DNA of 64,000 nucleotides from a virus. The DNA is taken from IMG/VR virus record IMGVR_UViG_3300044712_001160, positions 1 through 64,000 of that record. One strand, given 5' to 3'. Below the pieces are notes generated by a model that saw nothing but the letters and a program-made list of their open reading frames with translations, was not told the DNA's origin and ran no database searches. This document shows, piece after piece, positions 37,311 through 45,978 of the stretch. The position numbers and the translations under genes are program-made. Each line of letters opens with the position of its first letter. Within the stretch, counting starts at the first letter, position 1.

Positions 37311-37568
37311 ATGAGTGTAGACGAGGATCGTTTCCTGAAGATGCAGCGGGACGCGGAGAATGCGCCCCGCTACTTCGCCACAGTCAAGATTGTGGTCAAC
37401 TTCGACGGGACCATGGGCATGGACGGCCCGTTTGGCGACAAGGAACTGTTTCTGAAAATCCTTGAACAGGCAACTGACTGCGTCAAGGCGAACGCCAAGG
37501 ACCGTGGGACACTGCTCGTGCCCGCGGAGTACGGCGACGCCAAGGCGCGACCGGAGGGGTACTTCTGA
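37311..37568 (+). CDS. Hypothetical protein, 85 residues
   Basis: MSVDEDRFLKMQRDAENAPR, then ATVKIVVNFDGTMGMDGPFG and a helix. Its stop overlaps the next ATG (TGATG). No family recognised. Confidence 0.65.
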   Translation: MSVDEDRFLKMQRDAENAPRYFATVKIVVNFDGTMGMDGPFGDKELFLKILEQATDCVKANAKDRGTLLVPAEYGDAKARPEGYF

Positions 37569-38062
37569 TGAGCCAGCTTGTCGGGGGTGCACTGCCGCAG
37601 TTCATTCTTCAGCGAAAGGATCGTCGGCTAGTTCCCACCTACGGCGTGATCCGGCGTGAGCGCGACCGGATCGTAGATCGGGATTTGCCCACGGCTTACC
37701 CAGGTGGATACTCCACTGCCTTCTGGCCAGGTGGCCGCGGGTTCATCGGTGATCAAGGTGCGGATGTTGGTCTTCAAGAGGCGGTGTATAGCCGCCCGAT
37801 GGCTCGACTAGCTTGGGGTAATGCCTCCCGTGTGGGCTTCGTGGGTACCACTCGAGATGCCTATGGTACGCCCATCGGTGGTGTTACGTGCTCGCTGTTC
37901 CGGACTGCTGACAGACTGTTCATCATGGACATAGTTTCCGACGCTAATGGGGACTTTCTTCTTCAGTCCTGGTACTCGCCGGATACCCACTTCATCGTGT
38001 TCTACAAAGCTGGAGCTCCCAGCATCTATGGTACAACCGACCAGACTTTGATCGGGGCATAG
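37568..38062 (+). CDS. Putative structural protein with carboxypeptidase-regulatory-like domain
   Basis: 164 residues. The C-terminal half (VGFVGTTRDAYGTPIGGVTC, SLFRTADRLFIMDIVSDANG, DFLLQSW) has the G...D..G.P..G..V...SDANG.F pattern of carboxypeptidase-D regulatory (Ig-like) domains. Such domains are common in virion surface proteins. The N-terminal part may bind the particle. Confidence 0.65.
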   Translation: MSQLVGGALPQFILQRKDRRLVPTYGVIRRERDRIVDRDLPTAYPGGYSTAFWPGGRGFIGDQGADVGLQEAVYSRPMARLAWGNASRVGFVGTTRDAYGTPIGGVTCSLFRTADRLFIMDIVSDANGDFLLQSWYSPDTHFIVFYKAGAPSIYGTTDQTLIGA

Positions 38063-38065
38063 TTC

Positions 38066-39271
38066 ATGTCCATCCTGGGCACTCTCAGACCAGCTAACCC
38101 CAACGAGTACTACCTCGTTACTGAGAGACCCCAGGAGAATATCGAAGCTTGGCTTCTTGGCGGCGATGGCTATCACCTTCGTGGAAAAGGGCCAATCGCC
38201 GCTCCGGCTTTGGAGCCTGGTGCGCCAGTTGTAGCTGATGGCGCCGCCGTTGAAGAGCCTGACACTCTTGAAAGCCAATCGGCGTTGGGTCTTCCGATCC
38301 TCGCCGATCTGTCAGTAACTGAAGACAGCGACTCTATATTCGCCGACGCAACCCTGACAATCCTCTCATCCGCTGCGATGACAGAAGCTGCGGATACGAT
38401 TGTCACCTCAGCTACTCTTGACCTTCGAGCTTCCGCTTCAATATCGGAAGCTGCGGATACGCTCTCGAGTTCCGCTGCCGTTGCTATAGTATCTTCTCTC
38501 GCCATCACCGAGGGCAGCGACAGCATCTCTGCTTCGGCCACACTAAGTATTCTTGCAAGCGCTACCCTAACGGAAACCGCCGATACACTAACCTCGGCTG
38601 TATCGTTGGCGATCATCGCCACACTGGGCGGCGTTGAGCAGCCAGACGTCGTTTCGTCCACAGCTTCGCTGAGCGCTTCCCCGATAGCTGCTGACGCCGC
38701 CCTTACGGAAGGCGCCGATAGCTTTGCCTCGACTGCCACACTAGCCGTAACGGCCAACGTTGGCCTAACCGAAGCTGCCGACAGTATTACCTCGACCGCC
38801 TCCGTTTCGATCTCCGCTTCGACCACCATTACTGAAGCCGCCGACGTAATCTCCACCGATGCTCGACTGGCCGTCAACGCTTCGCTCTCCATTGTGGAAT
38901 TGGGCGACGTTGTTCAAGCTGAAGCGCGCGTAGAGATCAACGTAGATGCCCTCCTGCTAGAGGCCGGCGACACAGTTATTGCCATCGGCGAGTTTGCTCT
39001 TGGGGCTTCCGTTGTAGTTACAGAAGGCAATGATAGTCTACTTGCTTTCGGCCGCATTATCTTCCTGCCTACGCCTGACGTGCTTGAGGGCGACGGTGAA
39101 GCGGCTACGGTAATCGGTCGACTAGGTACCTTGCCCGTTACAGTTCAAGGTTCAGCTAAAAATGCCACGCTCTCGGGTCGACTTTCCGGCATTCCTGTAG
39201 TATACGGTGCTAACAATGCCCCGCCAGCGCTTATCGGACGTGCATCCAACAACACCCTAATCGGGCTCTAA
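38066..39271 (+). CDS. Repetitive beta protein, about 14 imperfect 22-23 residue repeats
   Basis: 401 residues. From about residue 60 to 350 a unit of the form LTEAADTIxSxAxLxIxASA repeats, each marked by E..D(S/T) (for example VTEDSDS, MTEAADT, ISEAADT, ITEGSDS, LTETADT, LTEGADS, LTEAADS, ITEAADV). The regular acidic-Ser/Ala beta pattern suggests a stacked or solenoid-like strand structure on the virion surface. Codon usage differs among repeats, so expansion is old rather than recent. Function (decoration, adhesion) is inferred from position. Confidence 0.7.
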   Translation: MSILGTLRPANPNEYYLVTERPQENIEAWLLGGDGYHLRGKGPIAAPALEPGAPVVADGAAVEEPDTLESQSALGLPILADLSVTEDSDSIFADATLTILSSAAMTEAADTIVTSATLDLRASASISEAADTLSSSAAVAIVSSLAITEGSDSISASATLSILASATLTETADTLTSAVSLAIIATLGGVEQPDVVSSTASLSASPIAADAALTEGADSFASTATLAVTANVGLTEAADSITSTASVSISASTTITEAADVISTDARLAVNASLSIVELGDVVQAEARVEINVDALLLEAGDTVIAIGEFALGASVVVTEGNDSLLAFGRIIFLPTPDVLEGDGEAATVIGRLGTLPVTVQGSAKNATLSGRLSGIPVVYGANNAPPALIGRASNNTLIGL

Positions 39272-39284
39272 CGAGGGTCACCAA

Positions 39285-39635
39285 ATGGAAGACCAAGACC
39301 TGATAACCAACTTCTTCAAAGGTGAGTCCATCGAGCTCACGGTGTTGGCGAAGAACAATGACGGTACTACGCTCACTGATCCAGCTGACTACAGCCTTCT
39401 CCTTACTGTGGGCGTGAATGCCGGTGCAGTGCCGTTCGTCGAGTTCAACTCCCACTATACTCTGATCGACCCGCCAACCGCCACCTTCAATATCACCGTG
39501 CCCAACGCAGAGTTAACAGACCTTCTCGAGGGCAAGACGTACTACTATAATATCTGGTCTCAAGGGCTTTCCGGTGACCCCCGACTTCAGTGTAAGGGGA
39601 AGATTGTGCTCAACAAGTCCATCGCTCCAACCTGA
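39285..39635 (+). CDS. Putative structural protein, 116 residues
   Basis: Begins MEDQDLITNFFKGESIELTV; strands such as GESIELTVLAKNNDGTTL, ADYSLLLTVGV and KTYYYNIWSQGLSGDPRLQC resemble small Ig-like or BppU-type baseplate/fibre domains. Likely a virion accessory. Confidence 0.65.
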   Translation: MEDQDLITNFFKGESIELTVLAKNNDGTTLTDPADYSLLLTVGVNAGAVPFVEFNSHYTLIDPPTATFNITVPNAELTDLLEGKTYYYNIWSQGLSGDPRLQCKGKIVLNKSIAPT

Positions 39636-39646
39636 GGTACTGACCA

Positions 39647-40201
39647 ATGGCTACAGTTAGCGTCAACGGATTGGACTTCAACGTTCTTGCCAGCGTGGAT
39701 GACGCACTCATCTACATCACTGGTTCCACGTCCGAGTCCGCTACTACCTGGCTTGCTTCAGACGAGGACTTTCAGGGTCGAACGCTGGTGAGCGCCAACC
39801 GTATCATGAACCGGCTACGATGGATCGGTGAAGTAGCGGTACCCAATCAGCCGAATGCCTGGCCGAGAATTGGCGAAGGCATTACACCGACGCCGCCGCT
39901 CGACAGCCCCATCGCCATCTACAATGGATTCTACGAACTGGCACTGCTCCTTGTGGAAAACCCCGAGCTGGCCAATTCGCCTTCGTCCGGCTCGAACGTT
40001 CAGCGAGCTAAGGGTGGTGATGCTGAGGTGTGGTTCTTCCGGTCGACGCTCGATGGTGCACCCCCGTTGCCCACAGCTGCCTACGCCTGGTTCAAGCCCT
40101 ACCTTCTGAGCGGCGTGGGTATCCTTTCGCAGGACTCAGGTACTTTCCAAGGCGAGTTCACTTCGGTGTTTGACAATGATCCTGAAGGTGAGGTCTACTG
40201 A
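39647..40201 (+). CDS. Head-tail connector (adaptor) protein
   Basis: 184 residues. MATVSVNGLDFNVLASVDDA, LIYITGSTSESATTWLASDE and the helical ANRIMNRLRWIGE and YNGFYELALLLVENPE segments match the DnaT-like/gp6-type adaptor group, which forms the ring under the portal. Its stop overlaps the next gene's ATG. Confidence 0.7.
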   Translation: MATVSVNGLDFNVLASVDDALIYITGSTSESATTWLASDEDFQGRTLVSANRIMNRLRWIGEVAVPNQPNAWPRIGEGITPTPPLDSPIAIYNGFYELALLLVENPELANSPSSGSNVQRAKGGDAEVWFFRSTLDGAPPLPTAAYAWFKPYLLSGVGILSQDSGTFQGEFTSVFDNDPEGEVY

Positions 40202-40581
40202 TGCCCAAACTCTTCGGCCTCGCAATCGACCAGATCATTCACCGGGAACTCTCTCCCGGTCTTCTCAAGGGAACCCTTTATCGGGATATTAATGGAGTAA
40301 GAAATGCAAACGACCCAACCGCTGGCCCTGTTGGTGGTTCAACGACTGCCCATTCCTTCAAGGGCATCATCCAGTACTACCGGGACAACGAAGTAGACAA
40401 CGAGCTTGTCCTGAAGGAGGATCGAAAGATCCTCATCATCGCCAAATCCATCAAGCCGGCAATCGTGCCCGAAATAGGCATGAGGGTTCAGATGAGCGAC
40501 AACCCCGGAAACACCTTCCAGGTTGTTCGCGTCAATCGAGACCCAGCCAGCGCCACCTATCTCTGTCAAGGTCGACTCTGA
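40201..40581 (+). CDS. Head-closure (neck) protein
   Basis: 126 residues; a beta-barrel pattern (SFKGIIQYYRDNEVDNELVL, DRKILIIAKSIKPAIVPEIG, MRVQM, NTFQVVRVNRDPASATYLCQ) matches head-completion proteins of the SPP1 gp16/lambda FII type. It sits between adaptor and MuF-like gene as expected. Confidence 0.7.
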   Translation: MPKLFGLAIDQIIHRELSPGLLKGTLYRDINGVRNANDPTAGPVGGSTTAHSFKGIIQYYRDNEVDNELVLKEDRKILIIAKSIKPAIVPEIGMRVQMSDNPGNTFQVVRVNRDPASATYLCQGRL

Positions 40582-41321
40582 TGACACCCGAACGGACAGA
40601 GAAACTACTTCGCCGCTTCCGTCGTGCAATACGACAGCAATGGCTTCGTGCTGTTTCCGCTGTTGATGCTTCTCAAGACGCGCGGGTTGCGGCGGAGCGT
40701 TTCGCAGACTTGGTGATACGGCAGGCTATTCTGGCGGGGTATGCCGAAGCCAATCACCTTAAAGGCGTCTTCGACCCAACGTCTTCTGCGGAACGCTTTC
40801 GCGTCGAGAGAGCTGGAATCGTGTCACGGTTTCTCGCTGACGCTCAGAGGGGACGAGGCGGGTTCTCCTCTGGGCTTAGCGCACGTCAGCTGAGAGACCT
40901 CCGCGCATATGCCGCAACACTGGAGGCCGCTACTCTCGACGCGATTGACTTCAATGCTCGACCGACCTTCACGACCCTCGAGTCTCGTCGGATGCTACGT
41001 CGAGTTGAGCAGGCTATGGTTCGTCAGCGAGCCGAGGTGATCTCGCGCACTCAGGCCATGACTGCGCTTCATCTTGGCCTCGATGTTGCGGTCGAACAGA
41101 CCCAGACTGTGGAAGGCAAGCGTATCGCCCGTAAGTGGGTGACCGCTCAGGATGAGAAAGTTCGTTCGTCCCACGCTTCCCTTAACGGTCAGGTCAAGTT
41201 CTTCAACGAGCCGTTTGTCTCGGGCAACGGCAATTGGCTTATGAGACCCGGGGACCCATCAGCACCTGCATCCGAAACCGTCAACTGCCGGTGCATGCTA
41301 ATCACGGAGCAAGTCGAATGA
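40581..41321 (+). CDS. Mu F-like/SPP1 gp7-like minor head protein
   Basis: 246 residues. An N-terminal helical region precedes the conserved C-terminal module: VISRTQAMTALHLG, WVTAQDEKVRSSHASLNGQV, ending in NCRCMLI. These proteins associate with the portal and may be injected or help assembly. The stop overlaps the protease start. Confidence 0.88.
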   Translation: MTPERTEKLLRRFRRAIRQQWLRAVSAVDASQDARVAAERFADLVIRQAILAGYAEANHLKGVFDPTSSAERFRVERAGIVSRFLADAQRGRGGFSSGLSARQLRDLRAYAATLEAATLDAIDFNARPTFTTLESRRMLRRVEQAMVRQRAEVISRTQAMTALHLGLDVAVEQTQTVEGKRIARKWVTAQDEKVRSSHASLNGQVKFFNEPFVSGNGNWLMRPGDPSAPASETVNCRCMLITEQVE

Positions 41322-42205
41322 GCGATTTCTCTTCTCTCTACGCTTACCGCCATCTCGAATGGGAAGACGCCCAAGCCATCATCGCTTGGGCTCATGAGCA
41401 AGGCATCGAGACAACGATCCCCGCCTACGACCTTCACGTCACCGTCATGTACTCCGAGGCGGCCTTCGGATGGTCGCATGACGACGCCGACCGCGAGAAT
41501 CTGATGATCCGTGGCGGCGAAAGGCGGATCAGTAAATTTGGTGAGGATGGCAATGTACTTGTCCTTGAGCTGGAATCCGATTACCTTCAAAGACGCCATC
41601 AAGAGTTGATCAACCGGGGTGCAATGCCATCTCACACGCCCTATCGCCCTCATATCACGATCACCTACAACGGCGAAGGGGTTGACGAAAGCCAGATAAC
41701 GCCATATAGTGGCGACATTCGTCTTAGTGGCGAGTGGATGCAGCCGGTCACCGGCAACCCCTACGGAAAGAGCTTCAAGCTGATGTCTGGCTTCCAATCT
41801 TTCGGCAAAGCGCAAGTGCTTAAGGTTCATTCGAAGCTTGGGTTGGTGGTCGGCTACGCCATCGTGTCGAAGATCAACGGTGAAGATTACTTCGACCACC
41901 ACGGCGATCATATCCCCGAGGACTCGATGCTCGAGGCTACTGTGGATTTTATGAAGTCGAGCCGTATCTCGACTGACATGCATACGTGGAAGAATGGAGA
42001 ACCCACGCCTGATGGTGAAGTGGTTTTCGCTTTCCCGATGACCACGGATATTGCCAAGAGCCTGAACATCCAGGTCGAGAAAACTGGCCTGCTTGTGGGC
42101 ATCATGCCGTCGAAAGACGTGCTGGCTAAGTTTGAAAGCGGCGAGTACACCGGCTTCTCAATCGGTGGTCGTCGGATTGAAGATGAGGAGGTGACGGATG
42201 CCTAA
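41318..42205 (+). CDS. 2H phosphoesterase-like domain fused to XkdF-type prohead protease
   Basis: 295 residues. Residues 1-140 contain the two HxT motifs of 2H phosphoesterases (LHVTVMYS, 40-42, and RPHITITYNG, 112-114) with about 70 residues between. Residues 175-285 (LVVGYAIVSKINGEDYFDHH, GDHIPEDSM, then GLLVGIMPSKDVLAKFESGE, YTGFSIGGR) match the XkdF phage serine protease family, with Ser281 in GFSIGG a candidate active-site residue. The EIALVDxPA segment that normally closes such proteases is instead at the start of the next gene. Protease cleavage of head proteins is likely; the 2H domain could hydrolyse cyclic oligonucleotides or RNA ends. Confidence 0.8.
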   Translation: MSDFSSLYAYRHLEWEDAQAIIAWAHEQGIETTIPAYDLHVTVMYSEAAFGWSHDDADRENLMIRGGERRISKFGEDGNVLVLELESDYLQRRHQELINRGAMPSHTPYRPHITITYNGEGVDESQITPYSGDIRLSGEWMQPVTGNPYGKSFKLMSGFQSFGKAQVLKVHSKLGLVVGYAIVSKINGEDYFDHHGDHIPEDSMLEATVDFMKSSRISTDMHTWKNGEPTPDGEVVFAFPMTTDIAKSLNIQVEKTGLLVGIMPSKDVLAKFESGEYTGFSIGGRRIEDEEVTDA

Positions 42206-43088
42206 CGGACGTCGCATCATGCGGAGGTTTTCCATGGCCGAGATTGCGGCTGTGGACGAACCCGCTCAGGCCGGTGCACTCATGTCTATCATGAAGGCTC
42301 GAGGCCCTGGCGGAAAAGAGCCGGAGAGCCCGGCAACGGTCAAAGCAAAGGAGGACTGTATGTCCAAGACCGCAGAAGAGCTGCAGGCCGAGCTCACGAA
42401 ATCGGCTGATGAGCTGGCGAAGGCGAATGCCCGAGCCGAGCGTGCGGAAAAGCTCGGTGAACTCACCGATGCCGAGCGCTCGCACTACAAGTCGCTCAAG
42501 GGCAAAGCTCAGGATGAGTTCCTGGCGAAGTCCGCCGACGAGCGCAAGGCCATTGTGGATGAGGCCATCGCGAAGTCCCGTGAAGCTGACCCCGTGATCT
42601 ACAAGTCGAAGGTCACCGGCGCCGAGTACCGGAAGTCGGACGATCCCCGCCTGATCGACATGGCGAAGCGTGACGACGAGCGCGAAGAGGACCTTCGCAA
42701 GATGCGCGAAGAAGCCGCCAACGCTGTCTTCGAGAAGCGTGCTTCCACAGAGTTCGCCAAGTTCAAGGGTGACCTGACCGCGAAGACCACCCTCGTGAAG
42801 GCCGTCGCCGGCATCAAGGACGACGCGCTCCGCGCTGGTGTAGAGGAAATGCTGAAGGCCGCTCACGGCGCCGTCCAGCTGACCCTCAAGGAAGTCGGCA
42901 GCAAGAAGGACGACTTCACCGCCGACGACATGAACGACGACACCAAGAAGTCGGCTGAAGCGAAACTCGATCAACTGGCGAAAGCCCGTTCGGCCGAGAA
43001 GAACGAGCCCTACATCAAGGCGTACCAGGCCGTTCTGAACAGCGACGAAGGCAAGGCTCTCTACGCCAAGTCTGTCGGCGCCGCGTAA
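42198..43088 (+). CDS. Protease-tail segment plus scaffolding protein
   Basis: 296 residues. The first 54 (RRIMRRFSMAEIAAVDEPAQ, AGALMSIMKA) look like the usual C-terminal tail of a prohead protease. From Met55 (ATG 42360, with AAGGAGG five bases upstream) a Lys/Glu/Ala-rich coiled-coil protein follows (SKTAEELQAELTKSADELAK, ARAERAEKLGELTDAER), typical of scaffolding proteins. Two starts in one frame would give a long form and a 242-residue scaffold, as in lambda C/Nu3. It overlaps the protease gene by 8 bases in the +1 frame. Scaffold identity rests on composition and position before decoration and capsid genes. Confidence 0.8.
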   Translation: MPNGRRIMRRFSMAEIAAVDEPAQAGALMSIMKARGPGGKEPESPATVKAKEDCMSKTAEELQAELTKSADELAKANARAERAEKLGELTDAERSHYKSLKGKAQDEFLAKSADERKAIVDEAIAKSREADPVIYKSKVTGAEYRKSDDPRLIDMAKRDDEREEDLRKMREEAANAVFEKRASTEFAKFKGDLTAKTTLVKAVAGIKDDALRAGVEEMLKAAHGAVQLTLKEVGSKKDDFTADDMNDDTKKSAEAKLDQLAKARSAEKNEPYIKAYQAVLNSDEGKALYAKSVGAA

Positions 43089-43113
43089 CCCACAGCCAGA
43101 AGGAGACACTCTC

Positions 43114-43488
43114 ATGGCAACCATGGAAGCAGTCACCGTTCAGTCCTTCGAGGCTGGCGGTGATCTTTCGGCGCACCAGTTCAAGTTCGTGCTGGTCGCC
43201 GCTGATGGGCAAGTCGACCTGAATACCACGGCCAACGACCGTGTGACGGGCGTTCTGCTCAATGACCCTGCCGCTGCCGGGCGCGCCGCTGAAGTAGCGG
43301 TTGCCGGTCGCGTCAAGGTTATCACCGGCGCCGGTGGTCTTACCGCTGGTCAGCTGGTGGCTTCGACCAACGCCGGTCTTGCGGTTCTTGCCGCTGGTGC
43401 TGGTACCGACATCCTCGGTCGTGCCCTCACGACTGCGGCTGCCGGCGAGCTTGTCGAGATCCAACTCGGGTACCTCGGCATCATCTAA
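43114..43488 (+). CDS. Head decoration protein (DUF2190-like)
   Basis: 124 residues, Ala/Gly/Val-rich beta protein: HQFKFVLVAADGQVDLNTTA, NDRVTGVLLNDPAAAGRAAE, VAVAGRVKVITGAGGLTAGQ. This is the common decoration/stabilisation family found directly before the major capsid gene. AAGGAGA precedes the ATG. Confidence 0.85.
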   Translation: MATMEAVTVQSFEAGGDLSAHQFKFVLVAADGQVDLNTTANDRVTGVLLNDPAAAGRAAEVAVAGRVKVITGAGGLTAGQLVASTNAGLAVLAAGAGTDILGRALTTAAAGELVEIQLGYLGII

Positions 43489-43534
43489 CGCTGGGCATCA
43501 CCCAGCTGAACGCTGAGAAGAAAGGAGAACTTCA

Positions 43535-44527
43535 ATGTCTCAGCCCACTGCAGGTGATGTTCACGTCAACCGGCCGTTGACCAACATCGCCATCGCGTAC
43601 TTCCAGGATGCGTCCAACTTCATCGCTGGAAGCGTGTTCCCCAACATCCCCGTGTCCAAACAGTCCGACGCTTACTGGACGATTCCGCGGGATTCCTTCA
43701 ACCGGGACGAGATGAAAATCCGCGCCCCCGGTACTGAGTCCGCCGGTGGCGGCTACACGGTGAACCCGGACAACACCTACTACTGCCACGTCCGGGCTTA
43801 CCACCACGACATCCCCGACCAGGTCCGTGCCAACACGGATAGCCCGCTGGACGCCGACAATCAGGCTTCCACGCTGGTTACCCACAAGGCGCTGATCAAC
43901 CGCGAGAAGAACTTCGCCTCGAAGTACTTCACGACAGGTGTGTGGGGTACCGACGTTGCCGGTGTGGCCGCTGGCCCCACGGGTAGCCAGGTGCTTCGCT
44001 GGTCCGACGCCGCGTCCAACCCCATCGAGGACATCCGCCGTTACAAGCGGACCATGATGGAAGCGACCGGCTTCGAACCCAACACGCTTCTGCTCGGTCA
44101 GGATGTGCTCGACGCTCTCTACGACCACCCGGATATCATCGACCGTGTCAAGTACGGTCAGACCCCCGGGCGGCCGGCGGATATCGACGTGTCCGATCTG
44201 GCCCAGCTGTTCAAGATTCCGCGTATCCTCGTCGGTCGCGGTATCGAGAACACGGCGAAGGAGGGTGCCACCGAAGTCTCGCGCTTCATCATGAAGAACG
44301 GTGCGCTTCTCTGCCACTCGGCTCCGAACCCGGGTATCATGGTTCCGTCTGCGGGTTATACCTTCAGCTGGACTGGCTTCCTGGCTGCGGGCCCGATGGG
44401 CATCCGTCTCAAGCGGTTCCGCATGGAACACCTGGAGTCGGATCGTGTGGAGATCCAGTCGGCCTACGACCAGAAAGTCGTCGCCGCCGACCTCGGCATC
44501 TTCTTCTCGACCATCGTGTCGGCGTAA
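43535..44527 (+). CDS. Major capsid protein
   Basis: 330 residues. Position between decoration and connector genes, AAAGGAG ribosome site, and features such as FIAGSVFPNIPVSKQSDAYW, INREKNFASKYFTTGVWG, and NTLLLGQDVLDALYDHPDII in the middle fit HK97-fold capsid proteins of Gram-negative siphophages. It forms the icosahedral shell. Confidence 0.88.
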   Translation: MSQPTAGDVHVNRPLTNIAIAYFQDASNFIAGSVFPNIPVSKQSDAYWTIPRDSFNRDEMKIRAPGTESAGGGYTVNPDNTYYCHVRAYHHDIPDQVRANTDSPLDADNQASTLVTHKALINREKNFASKYFTTGVWGTDVAGVAAGPTGSQVLRWSDAASNPIEDIRRYKRTMMEATGFEPNTLLLGQDVLDALYDHPDIIDRVKYGQTPGRPADIDVSDLAQLFKIPRILVGRGIENTAKEGATEVSRFIMKNGALLCHSAPNPGIMVPSAGYTFSWTGFLAAGPMGIRLKRFRMEHLESDRVEIQSAYDQKVVAADLGIFFSTIVSA

Positions 44528-44543
44528 CCTGGAGGGCAGCTAA

Positions 44544-45149
44544 ATGGCTAAATCAGCTGAACGGCTGCCCTTCAGTCATCGGGGCCCATTCGTGGTGTCT
44601 CGCCGGTTCTCATGGACCGGTAAGATCTACGAACCGGGCTCCGTCTTCCCGCATCGCCACCTTGCTGTGGACCATCGCAAGCTTCGGCTGCTTTGGGATG
44701 CGAAGAAGATTGACATGGAGGGAACACCCGAAGAACCCGAAGTGATGCTTCTTGGCTCCAATGTTCAGCCCAATGAGGTGATGATCGGCGGGGAGCTCAA
44801 GCTCCTCGGCTTTGCTGTGGAAGCAGCCTTCACCGATAGCGGACTGACCGCTGAGGAGTGGAACGAACTACCCGATGACGACCGCGAGGCACGGATTGCC
44901 GCAGTCATTGACCTGGTGGCTGGTGACGGCGAGTTCGTGTTCGATCCCGAGAAGCACAACATCGAGCGTGAAGGTAAAGAGTACTGGATCGCCGATGACG
45001 AGAACTTGCTTGTTCGGGTGAAGGCCAAGGCCGGCAAGAACCTCGACGTGGCTACAGCGAAGACGCTTGTGACCGCTGAGGAGATCCTGGCTTGGGCTGA
45101 AGACGACAATGCGTCCGACGTTCCGGACGATACCGAGGAGTCGGAGTAA
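44544..45149 (+). CDS. Virion-associated hypothetical protein, 201 residues
   Basis: An N-terminal PFVVSRRFSWTGKIYEPGSV domain is followed by a long acidic C-terminal region (LTAEEWNELPDDDREARIAA and the DNASDVPDDTEESE end). It lies between capsid and tail-joining genes, so a head-tail connector or head fibre role is likely. No family named. Confidence 0.65.
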   Translation: MAKSAERLPFSHRGPFVVSRRFSWTGKIYEPGSVFPHRHLAVDHRKLRLLWDAKKIDMEGTPEEPEVMLLGSNVQPNEVMIGGELKLLGFAVEAAFTDSGLTAEEWNELPDDDREARIAAVIDLVAGDGEFVFDPEKHNIEREGKEYWIADDENLLVRVKAKAGKNLDVATAKTLVTAEEILAWAEDDNASDVPDDTEESE

Positions 45150-45535
45150 TGGGACGGGCCATCGACGTGGTAAATGAACTCGAAAGGTTCACGAGCCGGT
45201 CGGTGGCCGTTCTCACTCGGCGGATGGTTCGTAACCTTGTCGCTGTAACTCCGAAGAAAACTGGCTGGGCCGCATCGAATTGGCTGCCGTCTCTAGGTGG
45301 TACTCTTCGCGGCCCAGTCGGTTCTAAACAAGCTGTAACGTTCGGTCCCCAAATAGCGGGCATGGCTGAGGTCGGTGAATACCGCATCACCCGAACGTAC
45401 CCGCCCATCATCGTGAATGACGTTCCCTACATCGAGATACTTAACTACGGTAGCTCCATTCAAGCCCCGCCCATGTTCATCGAGAATGCGGTGGCTCTGT
45501 CTATCCAAGAGTCTCGAGGGGTTACCGCACGATGA
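45149..45535 (+). CDS. HK97 gp10-like tail-completion protein
   Basis: 128 residues. LTRRMVRNLVAVTPKKTGWA followed by ASNWLPS is the diagnostic N-terminal pattern (VxxTPKxTGxAxxNW) of the HK97 gp10-like family at the head-tail joint. The ATG overlaps the previous stop. Confidence 0.82.
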   Translation: MGRAIDVVNELERFTSRSVAVLTRRMVRNLVAVTPKKTGWAASNWLPSLGGTLRGPVGSKQAVTFGPQIAGMAEVGEYRITRTYPPIIVNDVPYIEILNYGSSIQAPPMFIENAVALSIQESRGVTAR

Positions 45536-45963
45536 CCCGAAATGAGTTTCGAGATTTGGTCTACAAAACCTTCATCGCTGGATGGGGGTCTGAGACTATT
45601 TATACCTTCGAGAATGAGCAGTTCGTTCCGCCTGAGCCCGCTACACCCGGGTCACCCCGCGCTGGCACACCTTGGGTTCGGCTTAGCGTTCGTCACAGCG
45701 AATCTCGACAAAAGACACTCGGCCCTGTGGGTCGTAGGAAATTCGAGCACAAGGTGAGGCTGGTTCTCCAAATCTTCACCGTGCCGAATACCGGGCTTAA
45801 GCGCTCGGATCAACTGGCCCAAAAGTTCTTTGAGATCTTCGATGAGGACCTGGGTCGCGCAACTGTTTTCGGTGGCGAGACCGCCTACCGCGAACGTGGA
45901 ACCGCTGAGGGCTGGCAAATGTCCGAAGCTTGGGTTGATTATACCTACGATGAGACCCGATAA
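45532..45963 (+). CDS. Tail terminator protein
   Basis: 143 residues; RVxLxVRHSESRQKTL-type and KFEHKVRLVLQIFTVPNTGL strands, then DQLAQKFFEIFDEDLG helix and a beta finish match tail-terminator proteins (DUF4128-like). ATGA-coupled to the gp10-like gene. It caps the polymerising tail tube. Confidence 0.78.
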   Translation: MTRNEFRDLVYKTFIAGWGSETIYTFENEQFVPPEPATPGSPRAGTPWVRLSVRHSESRQKTLGPVGRRKFEHKVRLVLQIFTVPNTGLKRSDQLAQKFFEIFDEDLGRATVFGGETAYRERGTAEGWQMSEAWVDYTYDETR

Positions 45964-45978
45964 AGGAGGACATGTCCC

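Noticed and set aside
42126-43136. Long leftward open frame opposite the scaffold gene
   Set aside because: It is the antisense of a Lys/Glu/Ala-rich coding region, which often leaves the opposite strand open; no ribosome site, and the late operon is rightward here.
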